DNA from: Panagrolaimus kolymaensis
Lineage: Eukaryota; Nematoda; Chromadorea; Rhabditida; Panagrolaimidae
Reading direction: 5' to 3'
Length of the DNA stretch: 64,000 nucleotides
NCBI GenBank assembly: GCA_028622995.1
Contig: JAJQJQ010000004.1
Location: 3,038,001 to 3,102,000 of the forward strand
Both the position numbers and the translations under genes were made by a program. Numbering within the stretch: the stretch's first letter is position 1; every line of letters begins with the position of its first letter. The notes beneath the pieces were generated by a model that saw only the letters and a program-made list of their open reading frames with translations, did no database searches and was not told the DNA's origin. Below, piece by piece: positions 23,693-35,445 of the stretch.

Positions 23693-26600
23693 GGTAACTT
23701 ATTAAAAGCTGCTTTGATAAAGAACTTTAAAAGAAATAAGGGAAAAGGGCAAGAGGATGGCACCTAAAAATCACAATTAAAAAAACTTACTAATAGACAA
23801 ATGCAATTAAAAGTTATCAATTGACACACGCATAAATGTAAGTGAGAGCAATCAACTACATACTTAAACTTATTATCACTTTAAGAAATCCTCAATTAAA
23901 AAAAAGTGTGGGTAATCAAAACAATAACACGTATTTCAAATTTAAAAAGGGCTTCAAGTGTATCACTTATCCACAGGAGAGATGATAATGGGAGAAGAAG
24001 TAAAGCGGCGCATCAATTTTCTCAAGCTTTTTTTTGTTAGTTGGTTGGTTGCTACCGGCACTCAAGCACTATCGAAACTTGAGGAGCAACTTAAGAAGGA
24101 ACTTGAGGCCATCTCAAATCCAACAACTCAACTTCTCTTCATACTGAGTGAAAACAACAAATGTGGCATCCGGTGTTTTTTTGCTATATGAAAGTCCGTC
24201 CCATCTTTCCATCATTCTAGAAGAATTTCACGATTTGTGTGTGTCTCTGTGCCTCACAAAAATGAGTTTTATGTATCTCCCTCCTTTTTTTTCAAAATCG
24301 AACCAATAAAGATTCACGACCGCCTTTTTGCTTTCGTTGTCGTCGTTCATTCATTCTACGATAGAGATTTAGGCTCCACCTTCTTCGATATTTTCTTGCT
24401 TGATGGAGAGAGAAGTAAAAAAAAGAGTGATGGTTGAGAGTTTAGTTGGTAAAAAAAAGAAAAGGTTAAACACAAAAAAAAATCACAACAGCAGCAATTT
24501 CATCAGCAACCTCATCGTCGGCGTTTGTCAAAGTTGAAAAAGAGAGTCACGTTTAGGCTCAATACAGGCGACTTCGATTTTTGTTTAAAAAAAATATCTC
24601 GGCTGACTCTTTTTTAGAAAATCTTAGAAAGTATTCTTTATTATTCGATCAAGATTTTTCATACCTTTTATTATCCTCATTTATTGAAAACCTAACCAGC
24701 TTGCGTCGAAAAATGTTTATCCTAGTTTCAAACTTTTTACAGTAAAATCCATTTTTGTGTGGAATAGTTAAATACCAGTAATAGTCAGTTGACAACTTTC
24801 TCACACCATTATTATCTTAATTCCTTACTTGTTTTTGTTGTCCAAAAAAAGAAAATGAGAAAGGTTTCTAAACAAAAAAGCTACAAATACTTTAAAATTT
24901 CTACAAACCCGCTTCGTCTTCTTCTATGTGCTATGTACCACTTGAAACTCACTTATAAAATTAGAAAATGTACGTTTTTTTCCTTCTGCTTTTTGCTTTA
25001 GGACTGTGGATTGCTTAAAAAAAGTTTTTTTTTTAAATCCGGTTCAATATTAACGAAAAAAACAAGCTTTAAAAAATTGTTGAAAAAATATGGCAACAAA
25101 AAAAAGAGAAAAAGCAAGCGAAAACGAAAAAAAAGTTTCAAAAAAAATGTTTGTGAAAAAAAAGGTATGAATTTAGAAAAACAATATATCTCTGTATCAT
25201 ATTTTCTCCAAGAGTTTAACACTTGAGTAAAAGGCATAACCCTAAAGGATTCAAAGCTTGGGAGAACATTGAAAAGCCGACAAGATCCATGTCAACCTGA
25301 AATGACCTTAAAGCACAATGAGCAAAAACAAGATCACAACTTCGCGAGACTATTCATTCCTTCAAGCTTTATTCACTCCAGGAAGCCATATTTATATTTT
25401 TACCTTTCAGCAATAAAAAAATCAAGAACCTCAAAAAACTTTCCTCCCATCAATCTCACTTTGTGGCAATGAATGGTGGTCAACAATAATGAACCATGAT
25501 CGTCGTCTGCTTTTTTTCCTTTTGATATTCCTTTTTTTTGGATCAATTTCTAATCCCATTTTCTTTTTCTTCCTTCTTTTATTCCCAAATCTCTCATGTC
25601 ACAAAGATTTGTACAAATTTATCCTCCATTTTTTTAATGAAGTTGAAAAAAAAGTTTTTGCCGATAAAAAATTTAAAACAATGGAAGAAGAAGAACCTTT
25701 TTTTTCCGGTCGGCATTTTAGTTTTGAATTTTCATGTCGAACAAAAAAAGTAACAAATGTGTGAGTGAATGAATGCCCTCCGAGAAAAGGTTTAGTAATC
25801 GGAAGTCATAGATAAAAGAAATATGGTATGAATTCAAATGAATTAGATAAAAGCATTTTTGTTTCTTTGATTAAAAGAAATTTTATTAATGAAAAAAATG
25901 AGAAAGAAGGTTGTTAGGTGAGAGAAATTTTTTTTTACATTTATATTTGAACAGTGATTCAAAGCTTTTTTATGGATTGAAAAGGAAGGTATTCAATGTC
26001 ATGGTACTCGTTAAAATGGTAAAAAAAAAGACGAAATTGTTCAGCATAAAAGTTCAAATAGTATTATAAAATTAAATTAGGATGTTGTGAATTTTTTGTA
26101 TTTTTGTATTTAATTTAGATAAGTCGAAAATGCAAAAAAATGTAAGAGTAATAGAGTTGATTCAAAGTTTCTTAATAAGATGATTTGAAGACAAAAAGGG
26201 CATTGCAACAAAGTATGGAAACACGGGCTAAACTTTTAAAAATTATATATCGTAATGCCTTTTATCTTGATCTTTGTTTTTATGATGGAAAAAAACCCGT
26301 CTGTAAAACCAAGCTTGGCAAACATCTAAGCATAAATTCCATTTTCACGCAAATCAAAATAAAAATACGATCGCTTAACTATGATTAGTAAAACTTCTTT
26401 ATTTTCATCCAACATTCTTTATCAAAACAACAATCACTTAAAAATGAATCAAAACAAAAAGAAGAAGAAAAGAGGGCAATAAATTGATGATCACTTTAGT
26501 GTATACACTTTAAAAAGTTTAAGAATGTCCAATGATTTGAAAGAAGAAGAAAAAAGTAAAGCAAAAAAGTAAAAGCTTAATACGGTCACTTTTTTCGTTG

Positions 26601-27988
26601 TTGTCCCACAAAAGTTAAACAGATTACTCAAGAGCCTACCTCTCAATCAACTCCGTGACAATAATGTGATGGTGTGTTTGCAAGAGAGAGAGAGAGACTG
26701 CCTCAAACATAACAACAGTTTCTTCTTCGCCTAACATTTTTTTCTTCTTCTGATTTCTCTTCATTCGATTTTTTTTTTCAAGTTTGTTTCTTACAGTTTT
26801 TGTATTGCAAAAATTTCTTTCCTCCTTGTCTCATCAAAATATTTTGCTTTTTTACAATTTTTAAAATCAATGAGGATAAAGAACAAACAAGGCTAATCTT
26901 GTCAGAAACAACCACCGTAATCCAATCAATTGTCTGTCACACTCTCACATTCAGTTATTTTTTTTTATTTTTAAGGTAAATGATATTTGCATAAAACTCG
27001 CATATTTGCTTGCACGTCCTCGGTAATAGACACCGGATATTGTGGTTTCTCCTTTTTATTTTCTTTAAATGACCCAATATTGAAGCAAGATGGATATAAT
27101 CGCCACCATTCACGAGAGAGACCAAACACTTGAAAAACATATTGCATTACCTACAACTTACTGAAATAATGCCAAACAATACGGAAGCCTCTCACTTAAA
27201 AAGCTTAGCTCCTTCTTATTCAAACCAAAAAACAATGAAAAGGTGGCTTAAGACTTAACAAGATTATAAAAAAAATTATTTAAGTGGGAAAGAAGCTGGT
27301 GGAAATAAATCAAGATATTAATCTAAAGTTTTATTTTAAGCTAAAGCATATTACACATACACAACATACAAAACCATAAAAAAATTCAAGCATAAAATGC
27401 AAAAGAATTTTTAAAAATTACCAAATTTAAAAAAGGTTAAAAACGTAAGAAGCTTTACCTACATAATACTTATTTTTCTAACAAAAAAACAATTTATCAA
27501 ATGACGTAAAAAAGGTAAATTTGACTTTCTTGAAACCCAAAATAAAAAAGCTATGTCCAATATTTCTGTATAAATTAGGTCCACTTTATTTCCATTTTAT
27601 ACGGTATTTCAATCCATGTTGCTCTATTCATTGTCATGTTCACAAAATAATTTCTAAGGTAATTGAATGTCTAAAAATTTTCCATGTTAAAAGCTTTCTG
27701 AACTACTCAAGCATTAATCAAAAAATATGGTAAAGAAAGGTGTAATTTCGTCAAAAAAATTTAGTACTTTTTTAGAAAAAAAAGATGGTTCTCGTTTTTC
27801 GATGCACGGAAAACACGCATGCAAGATGCAAAAGAAAGTCCGGGAAATTGGAAAAAGAAAGCGAAGAAGAGTGTCAAACATTTTTTATTTGAAACTTTTT
27901 TTTATTGTGAAATTTGATTGCTGCGTCTAAAATATTGCTATTATTATTATTTTTTTAGACAAAAGTTTCACTTTCAACTAATTCTATA
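23693..27988. other. 4.3-kb gene-poor region between divergent genes
   Basis: It lies between the NK-2 start (minus) and the ndc-1 start (plus). No credible exon is seen; open frames such as those near 24000 and 25500 are isolated, lack splice partners and are partly low complexity. A (GA) run occurs near 26684. It likely carries regulatory DNA for the homeobox gene. An acceptor-like TTTTTTAG at 27952-27959, 30 bp before the ndc-1 start codon, fits a spliced-leader site. Confidence 0.4.
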
Positions 27989-30224
27989 ATGGATTATTCA
28001 TTTGAAAATCCATACAACACTTCATGTAAGTTTTCTTTGTTCCCTCGTATTTTTTTTTATCATTCTCTAATCTTTCAATTTTAGATGGCAATTCTGATTT
28101 CCGAGACAGTATAAGTCAAATAAACCGAAGCAATGATGGAATTTTCAATCGATCTCTTGATATGCCCGCTAGAAAGCGAATTGGTGCTGCACCTGATTAT
28201 CGTGATATTAGCATGAGTCAATTAAACCAAAGCAGCTTCAACAATGGGAGCTTTAATCGATCTGCTGATATTTCTGGTAGACAGCGAAATGGAGCTGCTA
28301 ATTTTTCAAATCTTCCACCAGCGGCTTCAATAGCAACATTATCTCGGCCTGCTGAAAACATTTATTCATGGTTCTTTTCACAAGTTTGTTTGAACTTTTC
28401 CAAGAATATTACAAACTATTGTGTTTTAGCTTTCACAAAAACATTGGGAAGCTAACAAAGTTGTTGGTGTATGTTCATTGCTTGCTATCATATCGCTTTC
28501 CTTGTTTTCAAGGTTCTCTTTATGGTCTCCTATTGAATCACTTACTGGTATATTTGTTTCTCATTCTTTCTCCATATATAATGAATATCTTTAGGTGAAT
28601 ACAAAATGCTCTTAAGTTTTACATTTTGGGCATGGTTTCTTCTTAGTAGTGCAATGCTTTCACTCGCAATCTGTTATTTTCCTGTTCAATATCTTTTTAA
28701 TCGTAAGCTTTTTCTGTCTGAATATATCCTCTACCTAAAAGAACACATATTTTAGCTGAAAATGAAAGTATCTCTTCTGTTGATCGACCTGAAAGCAAAA
28801 CAGCCTTTGTCATCTTTACTGGTATATCATTGGTATTGTTTTTTGCTTTGAACATTATTACAAGTTTCTCAGCGCCTTGGTTTGCTTCGTGGTAAGCATA
28901 ACTTTTATTTTGCATTGTAAAGACATTCCGTTTATAGGACAACAAGAACGTTTACGATTGTTTCAATCCTGGTTACAGCTGCTAAAATTGCTACTGAAAA
29001 TGATTTTCGACTTTATTTTGCTGAAGCACCGGTATGCATTCATTCATTTTCTTTTAACTTTATATCTTTATTTATTTTGCTTATTTCAGAACATTGTTGG
29101 TTGTAAGAACCTGTTTCGAGCTGTTATTATTCATACTCAACGGAATATCAAGACGAATTTCAATCGAACACTTCTAGTGCTTCGTTATTCTGTACCAATC
29201 ACTGTACTTCTCTGTCTCATCTTTCCCATGGTTCGAAGAAACTTTTTCCATCTATTTGATCCTGTTTTAATTGCTCATGTTGTGGCTTTAACTTTTGTCT
29301 TGTTGCTTCTCGCTGATCTCGTCTGCTTTGCAATCAATCGTGTTACAATGGTTCCAATTGATTTTCCACTTCCAACACCTTATTTCTTCAACAATACTCA
29401 TCATGAAGTTGTTAATCTTGTTAATGGAATGGCTTCATCCAACCCATTTATCAAACTTTTTGCTTTCAAAGACTTTTGTGCAAAGGCTACATCTGCTTCA
29501 AAGACTTCTTTCTTCACTTTGAGTCAACCTGGTAATCATCCCAAGCTCTGGAATGCTATCCTTGCAAATTGTTTGAATGTTGTTAATGATGTTGCTCAAA
29601 AGCTTATGAAAGAAACGGAAATGGTTTTAAATAAGAATGCTGCAAATCTTCAATATGCTCAATTTTTGAGTGGTGATCGATCGACTGTTAAAGCAACTCT
29701 CTTAAAACCTCCAACGTTGAAACCAAAAGCTCCATCAAGTAAGTCTTTACCTTATTTTTTTTTTCAAAAGATAAAAGTATTTTTTAGCTAATAAATCTTC
29801 TGGATTCATCAATTTGGCACCAATCAAAAACAAATTCAAACCATATTACGATGCTGTCTACAATCATTTCGTTGTACCAAAACCAATCATTCCAACATTT
29901 GAAACAGATATGGTTGTTTTTGCTATTGAAGGTCTTGGATCTATTGTTGAATGCAGTCTTATGCAAGATAAGTATGGTATTGTTCAAAAAAGTCTTTCAA
30001 TGATTCTTTCATCCTTTGTTGATTTGGCTTCTGCTTGTGATCAATTAATTCGTGCTAAAGGAATGCGAAGAAATTCTGCTTCATATGCTGAAAGTCGAAT
30101 CTTTAAAATCCGAAATGTTGCTGTTGGAATAATCAATGATATTTACACTGCTTTCGAAAGACATATCAATGATCTCAATTTACCCGCTGATAAGCTTGTT
30201 CTTCTCAAAGAATTCACCGCCTAA
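27989..30224 (+). CDS. ndc-1: Nuclear pore membrane nucleoporin NDC1
   Basis: Eight exons (27989-28025, 28085-28383, 28430-28547, 28595-28702, 28756-28891, 28938-29031, 29090-29738, 29788-30224) encode about 625 residues, the usual NDC1 length. A polar N-terminus of about 100 residues is followed by six hydrophobic segments between about 120 and 340, for example VVGVCSLLAIISLSLFSRF, then TFWAWFLLSSAMLSLAICYF and HVVALTFVLLLLADLVCF. The soluble C-terminal half has the conserved end-domain pattern LGSIVECSLMQDKYGIVQKS followed by LSMILSSFVDLASACDQL. NDC1 anchors pore subcomplexes in the pore membrane and is needed for pore assembly. The N-terminus holds a repeated FNRS(L/A)D motif. It ends 129 bp from a convergent homeobox gene. 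Confidence 0.85.
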
Positions 30225-30353
30225 CCTTTCTTGTTTTGAATTTCATATGTTTTGTTTATGTCTTACGGTTATGATTTTGTTAAATAGAAAATAATTTTTT
30301 TTTTGAAAACAACTTTATTTTATAAAAACAAACAATTAACAATATAAAAAAAA

Positions 30354-30885
30354 TTAACATTTAAGTTTAAGGAGACCAAAAATTTTAAAATTACTTTTTT
30401 TTGAATCAGATGAAGGTTGTTCTCCAACAATATCAGCAGCAAGTTTTTCAGCAGGTATTTCTGTTGCAGGTTTTCTCTTTTGAATTTCCGGATCATAATC
30501 AGGACCAATAACCACTTTGAAATCAAGACGTGGGTCAGTATTAGTACGACGACGAGCAGAACGAGTGTTATAGAACCATCCTTGAATCTGGAATGATATC
30601 AATCAAACGCAAATACAAAGTGTAAATAAACCTTTAATAAAGAAGGCTTTTAAAAAAATGAATCATAAAGTTTACCTGAGTTTTCGTAAGTTTAATATCA
30701 GCCAAGATCTCGGAATTCTTTGCAGTCCAATAAGCATCAATTTCATATGCTCTTTCGAGAGCTTTTCGTTGATCCACAGAAAAGACTTGACGCTTCGGCT
30801 TTGTTCCATTTTTATCTTTTGACTTGGATACTTTGGATGCAGTTGGAGAACCAAGAGCTTCAATTGTCAGAGATTCTTCCATCAT
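30354..30885 (-). CDS. Divergent homeodomain protein
   Basis: Two exons (30885-30676, 30587-30354), phase 0, encode about 147 residues. After a Ser/Lys-rich leader, residues 28-87 form a homeodomain-like fold: KPKRQVFSVDQRKALERAYE, then YWTAKNSEILADIKLTKTQ, with helix 3 as IQGWFYNTRSARRR. Phe8, Leu16 and the Trp-Phe-x-Asn-x-Arg core are kept. Position 50, which helps read the DNA site, is Tyr, position 47 is Gly, and the loop is one residue shorter than usual. The intron splits helix 3 just before it, as in many homeobox genes. The C-terminus is basic and Pro-rich. It is probably a nuclear transcription factor of a fast-evolving nematode class. An acceptor-like TTTTTTTAG 7 bp upstream of the start codon suggests trans-splicing. 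Confidence 0.75.
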
Positions 30886-31525
30886 GAAAACTAAAAAAAC
30901 CCATTTATTTATAAACAAACATCCATTGAAATACGAAAAAATAAGAAGAATATCGCGAAAGATACAGATATTTAAATTAATAAAATGTTCTGTAATACAC
31001 ATCGAGTGCTTCTAATTATGTTGTTTACTATCATCAAATAATATGACAGCTTTACTCCTATAGAAAGCTATAATAAAATTAAAACATAAAAGTCAAAAAA
31101 TCAATAATGTTTTTTCTTTAGAGAAACTACATGAAACAAAAAGGTTACGACAAAAAAACAGCTGCTACTAATACCGTAATCGACAGCTTTTTACAGTCGA
31201 TTAATTCTTTACAAGAAAATATGTTTTTTGAACGGCGCCTACTTTTTAAATGTTATTTTGAACATATCAAAATCGTGTTTTTCTTTATTATTTATCCAAA
31301 ATTTTTGTTAAAAAGCTAACGATATTATTTTCTTTACTGTGCTTTTTTAAATTTCAGTGGATTAAAAATTGGGTGATTATCATTTTGCAAAAATGATTTG
31401 ATTTGATGGTTTCCACAAATTCGTTGCATGCTAAAAGAATAATATGCAAATTTATTTCATTTTTTAGCTTACTTTATTTTTTGTCATAAAATATTTATGT
31501 CATTCATTTTTTTTCTTCTTCAACC
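30886..31525. other. Intergenic region
   Basis: AT-rich spacer between the divergent homeobox gene start and the DB module gene start. It presumably holds both promoters. One 62-residue open frame near 31131 has no splice or family support. Confidence 0.4.
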
Positions 31526-31984
31526 ATGAATCTGCTTCGTGTTTTTTATTTTCTGACTTTTTACTTTTGTTTTGTAGCATCAAACTCAAATCAAGAATTT
31601 GCTGAATGTTGTCAAAAAGTGGTTTCTTCAAAATGTGCAAAGCATTGCAAATTTCAAAGATCTATCATCAGCGTATGTTTCTCTTTCATTCTTTTATGTT
31701 TGTGTTTAACTTTCTCTAACATCCTTTCTTTTCAGTATTCATGGCCATTTTTGAAAGGTGATTGTGATTGGAATAAAGAACGTGATGCACTTCGTCAATG
31801 TTTTATGAAAGAGCATGATCAAATTGGATGTTGTAAAGCTGCTAAAATTGGTCGAAATGCTTATGATGAACTTTGCCTTGAAATATGTGATGGAACAAGA
31901 AAATCTTTTTCTCAACCTATTGGAAAATATATTGGATGTAAACGCTTTTTAAGACAATATATTAAATGTGCTAAATCATCCTAA
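31526..31984 (+). CDS. Secreted DB module cysteine-rich protein
   Basis: Two exons (31526-31672, 31736-31984), phase 0, encode about 131 residues. The 63-bp intron contains no stop and could be mistaken for coding, but it is flanked by GTATGT and TTTTCAG. A signal peptide (MNLLRVFYFLTFYFCFVAS) precedes one domain with the nematode DB module pattern. That pattern is CC then VxxxCxxHC, C in DCDW, LRQC, GCC then DELCLEIC, and closing cysteines near the end. DB modules form extracellular disulphide-rich folds; some are linked to synaptic ligands and receptor ectodomain cofactors. The exact partner here is unknown. Confidence 0.7.
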   Translation: MNLLRVFYFLTFYFCFVASNSNQEFAECCQKVVSSKCAKHCKFQRSIISVCFSFILLCLCLTFSNILSFQYSWPFLKGDCDWNKERDALRQCFMKEHDQIGCCKAAKIGRNAYDELCLEICDGTRKSFSQPIGKYIGCKRFLRQYIKCAKSS

Positions 31985-32642
31985 ATTTATATATGGCTTT
32001 GTGTTTCTTTGATGCGTTTAGATATAATAAATATGGTTTAATGAAATGTTGAAAGTTTGAAGGATTGTACTTACTTGCTTTTTAAATTTGATTATTTTTG
32101 TTTGAAACTTTTATCATCAAAACCAACAACTTTTTTTATTGCTGTTTCTTTTCATTTGTAATTTACTAGCTAAAGCTTGGGTGGTATGGAAGCTATAAAC
32201 GTTGCAAGTTTTCATTGAGCTTCTTATAATTTTGTTTGGCTAAAAATTTTTGTCGACAAAGGCTTGGCTAATATAATAAATAAAAGTTGCTGAAGCAGAT
32301 TTACAAATCTCCAAAATTTATCCTTTCCTTTTTTCATTTTTTATTAAAAAATTCATTTATTTTTTCGTTTGGTGGGTTCTTTCTAATTAGGGTGTCAATA
32401 AATAAGAAATTTAAAAATGTATGTTCGATTGATTGTTGTCAATTGATGATGATGGGCTGTTGGTGATGATGCTCTCGGGTATATTGATTGATAACTTTGA
32501 TTTGGTTTTTTTTCTCCTTCATCATTTTGCGCATGAAAGTGGAGAAGGCCTTAATGGCGGCCGAACTTTTGACGTTCTCGTGATTGCAGTTTTTTTTAAA
32601 GAAAAAAGAAATAATATTTTTTTATAAATGTATGCATAAATA
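31985..32642. other. Intergenic region
   Basis: Downstream sequence of the DB gene, with an AATAAA-like ATAATAAATATGG at about 32022, then promoter sequence of the Rh transporter. No further coding exon is seen. Confidence 0.4.
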
Positions 32643-35004
32643 ATGTCATCCACATTACATCGACGGCAATTTAGTGGTTTGGCATTATTATTTCAAACTA
32701 TTTATATTGTATTATTTGGTTTATTTTGTCGTTATGATGAAAATGCTTTACCTTTTGGTTCGACGAATCGAATATACGTAAATACTGATTATCCGCGTAA
32801 GTATCAAAACAGCAAATATTGGATCTCTCAGATGTGGTTGAATAAATCCAAAAGAATCGAATCAAAAAGAAAATTTGCAACTTTTTTTGTTTAAACGAAT
32901 TCTTCTAAAACTTTTCTAACATTCTGAAAGATCCAATCATGTTTCTTTGCTAATTTTTTTAAATACAATAATTTTAAGTCTGAGTATTTAGTCTTCCAGG
33001 ACATTCATGTAATGATTTTTGTTGGATTTGGCTTTTTAATGTCATTTTTAAAAAGATATGGATTCTCAGCAATTTCAATCAATTTATTATTATCAGCTTT
33101 TAGCTTTCAATGGGTTGTACTTTTGAGAGGCTTTTTAAGTTCAGAATTTATTACCAAAGGATTCTTTACTGTTTCAATTAATGATTTAATGACCGCTGAT
33201 GTAACTTGTGTAGCAATTTTAATTTCAATGGGAGCCCTTCTGGGACAGTAAGTTTTATTATTGATTGTTTGAAGCCTTCAATTCAAGCAGAAGCATTCTT
33301 TCCTTTTTTAATGAAGGGCTGAAGTTTTTACGATTTCCTTTCTCGGTCATAATGGTGCCACGCTTTCTTAAAATTTACCTCTTCTTTCAGTCCCTCTTTA
33401 ATTTTTTCATAGCTTTTAATTTTTGTTTGAAGCATTCAGTTTCCACCATTCTAGATTAACACCCGTACAATTTCTGGTTTTGGCATTTATGGAATCTTCA
33501 GCTGCCGTTTTGCTGGAACATTTATTATTTCAAATTCTTCACGTTGGTTTTTAAACTCTTTATTAATTTTTTGATCTTTGATTTTCTCTTAGTTCAGATA
33601 AATGATGGCGGACGTTCGCTTGTAGTTCATTGCTTTGGAGCATATTTCGGAATCGCTGCTTCTAAAGTTATTCATCGAACTAATCTCGTGGATGTTGATG
33701 AAGATGATGGAAGTATTAGACATTCAGAACTTTTTTCCATGATTGGTACATTATTTCTTTGGGTATTTTTTCCATCCTTTAATGCAGCAACCACAGAACC
33801 TGAGGATGCTCGGCATCGAGCTATTATGAACACATATCTCGCAATGGTGGCATGCACGGTCACAACTTTTCTTGTTAGCTCTTTAAGCGATGCATTTGTA
33901 AGTACCTTTGTTCCATTTATTTAAAAAATAGTTTTTTGAACAAATTTTCACAATTTCTAATTCCACCTTTTAAAAAGCTTGTTTCGAATGTATCCATTTT
34001 AGGGACGTTTCAATATGCTTCACATACAATCTTCCACTCTCGCAGGTGGCATTGCTATTGGCACTGTAGCTAATGTCATTTTATTTCCACATCATGCAAT
34101 TATTGTTGGACTTTTAACCGGTGTTCTCTCAGTTGTTGGTCATGTTGCAATCACGGTGTGTGTGTTATTTATTATTGATTTTTATTTTCCATTTGACAAT
34201 GCTCAAACAAACGATTTGTCCATTAATTGAAAAGAATGAGGAAATAATAATTGAATATTTTTTAGCCTAAATTCTTTGAGAGAAAGTTACGATTATCCGA
34301 TACTTGTGGTGTTCACAATCTTCATGGACTTCCTGGTCTATTTGCTGGGGTTAGATTATTTAGGTTTAATCGATTGAAATTTATTAATGAGTTTTAGGCT
34401 TTGAGCGTTTTCTTTGCATTATGGTATAACCCCGCTGATTATGGGCCAAGGTAAGCATCACTTTTAATTCGAAAGCTCCTGCCTGATTTGCTTTTAATTC
34501 GCTCATTTAACTTTCGAATATGAATCTTCCAGAATCCACAAAATTTATCCATATATGAAAGGTGGTGAAAGAGGCGGCGATCGCGATCAATATACTCAAG
34601 CCTTATTTCAACTTAGTGGCATTTTTATTACTCTCATTGGAGCCATACTTTCTGGTTTATTTACTGGTCTTATAGTTCGAATGAGAATATGGTATCATAT
34701 TCCAAACCAAATAAGTTGGGAAGATACAGTAAGAATTTAAAATGGAATTTATTTCAAACAAATATGTAAAAGTTTTGCTTTCAGAATTATTATAAAGGCG
34801 CCCAATTTGCTCTTTTTGGAAAGGTTTTAATTAACTTTTAATATTTTTTCGATAATAATGCCAAAATTTCTTTAGACATATACTCTTTCGGAAGAATATG
34901 GTGGTGGAGGCGGTGGAAATCATCATCAATATGATGGTCAAACAACAAGAATAATGATGCAAGAACAAACAACATTAGTTCAAAATGGTCAAAATATTTT
35001 CTAG
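32643..35004 (+). CDS. Rh-type ammonium transporter
   Basis: Ten exons (32643-32796, 32992-33247, 33455-33542, 33598-33897, 34003-34155, 34266-34349, 34398-34450, 34533-34728, 34785-34823, 34876-35004) encode about 483 residues, the usual Rh length. Family signatures are [19 protein letters not shown] and FLKRYGFS in TM2. The twin-His pore histidines are in [10 protein letters not shown] and in [14 protein letters not shown]. There are about 11-12 membrane spans. Rh proteins move NH3/NH4+ (and perhaps CO2) across the plasma membrane. Nematodes have rhr-1 and rhr-2; I cannot say which this is. Exon 2 was started at 32992, not at the nearer AG, because only that choice keeps frame and restores the conserved LFQD. 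The tail is Gly/His/Gln-rich. Confidence 0.92.
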
Positions 35005-35445
35005 TCTTTTTATTTTTAACCTTTTTGTAATATAAATATTTGTTTGTTATAATAAAATTCACTTTAAAACTTTAGCAATGCCTTATTGCTTTGAGCATAA
35101 AATACGATATCATAGAATCTTGAAGCAAGTGCATGGAAGTTTTAGAAAATTTTTGCCACCGAAATACAAAATTACAACTTTGTAATAATAAGTCTTATAG
35201 TCACTACCAGATGTCAAAAACGACACTTAATGAAGTGCATGATAAATGATAAAAAAAAGTTCTTTAAAGATACCTATCAAGCAATTTTTTCTCTCCTCCA
35301 ATTCATTCATTCATTAACTTATTCCCCTAAAGGCATTCGTTTTCTCTCGTGTGTGTATGTGTGACTGGTTTTAATTGTTTAAAACATTGTCGCTTTTTTA
35401 CTTTTATATCAAAATCGATTAGTGGCCAATAATTATTTCTGGATT
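35005..35445. other. Intergenic region
   Basis: 3' flank of the Rh gene, with an AATAAA at about 35051 that probably directs polyadenylation, followed by a pyrimidine-rich region before the next signal peptide gene. No other feature is seen. Confidence 0.4.

Noticed and set aside
23958..24191. 77-residue open frame with KLEEQLKKELEAISN
   Set aside because: It looks helical, but there is no splice partner, upstream signal or repeat of the pattern; it is an isolated frame in a gene-poor region.
31673..31735. In-frame reading of the DB gene intron as coding sequence
   Set aside because: It has GTATGT and TTTTCAG borders and a hydrophobic low-complexity translation that would interrupt the cysteine-rich domain.
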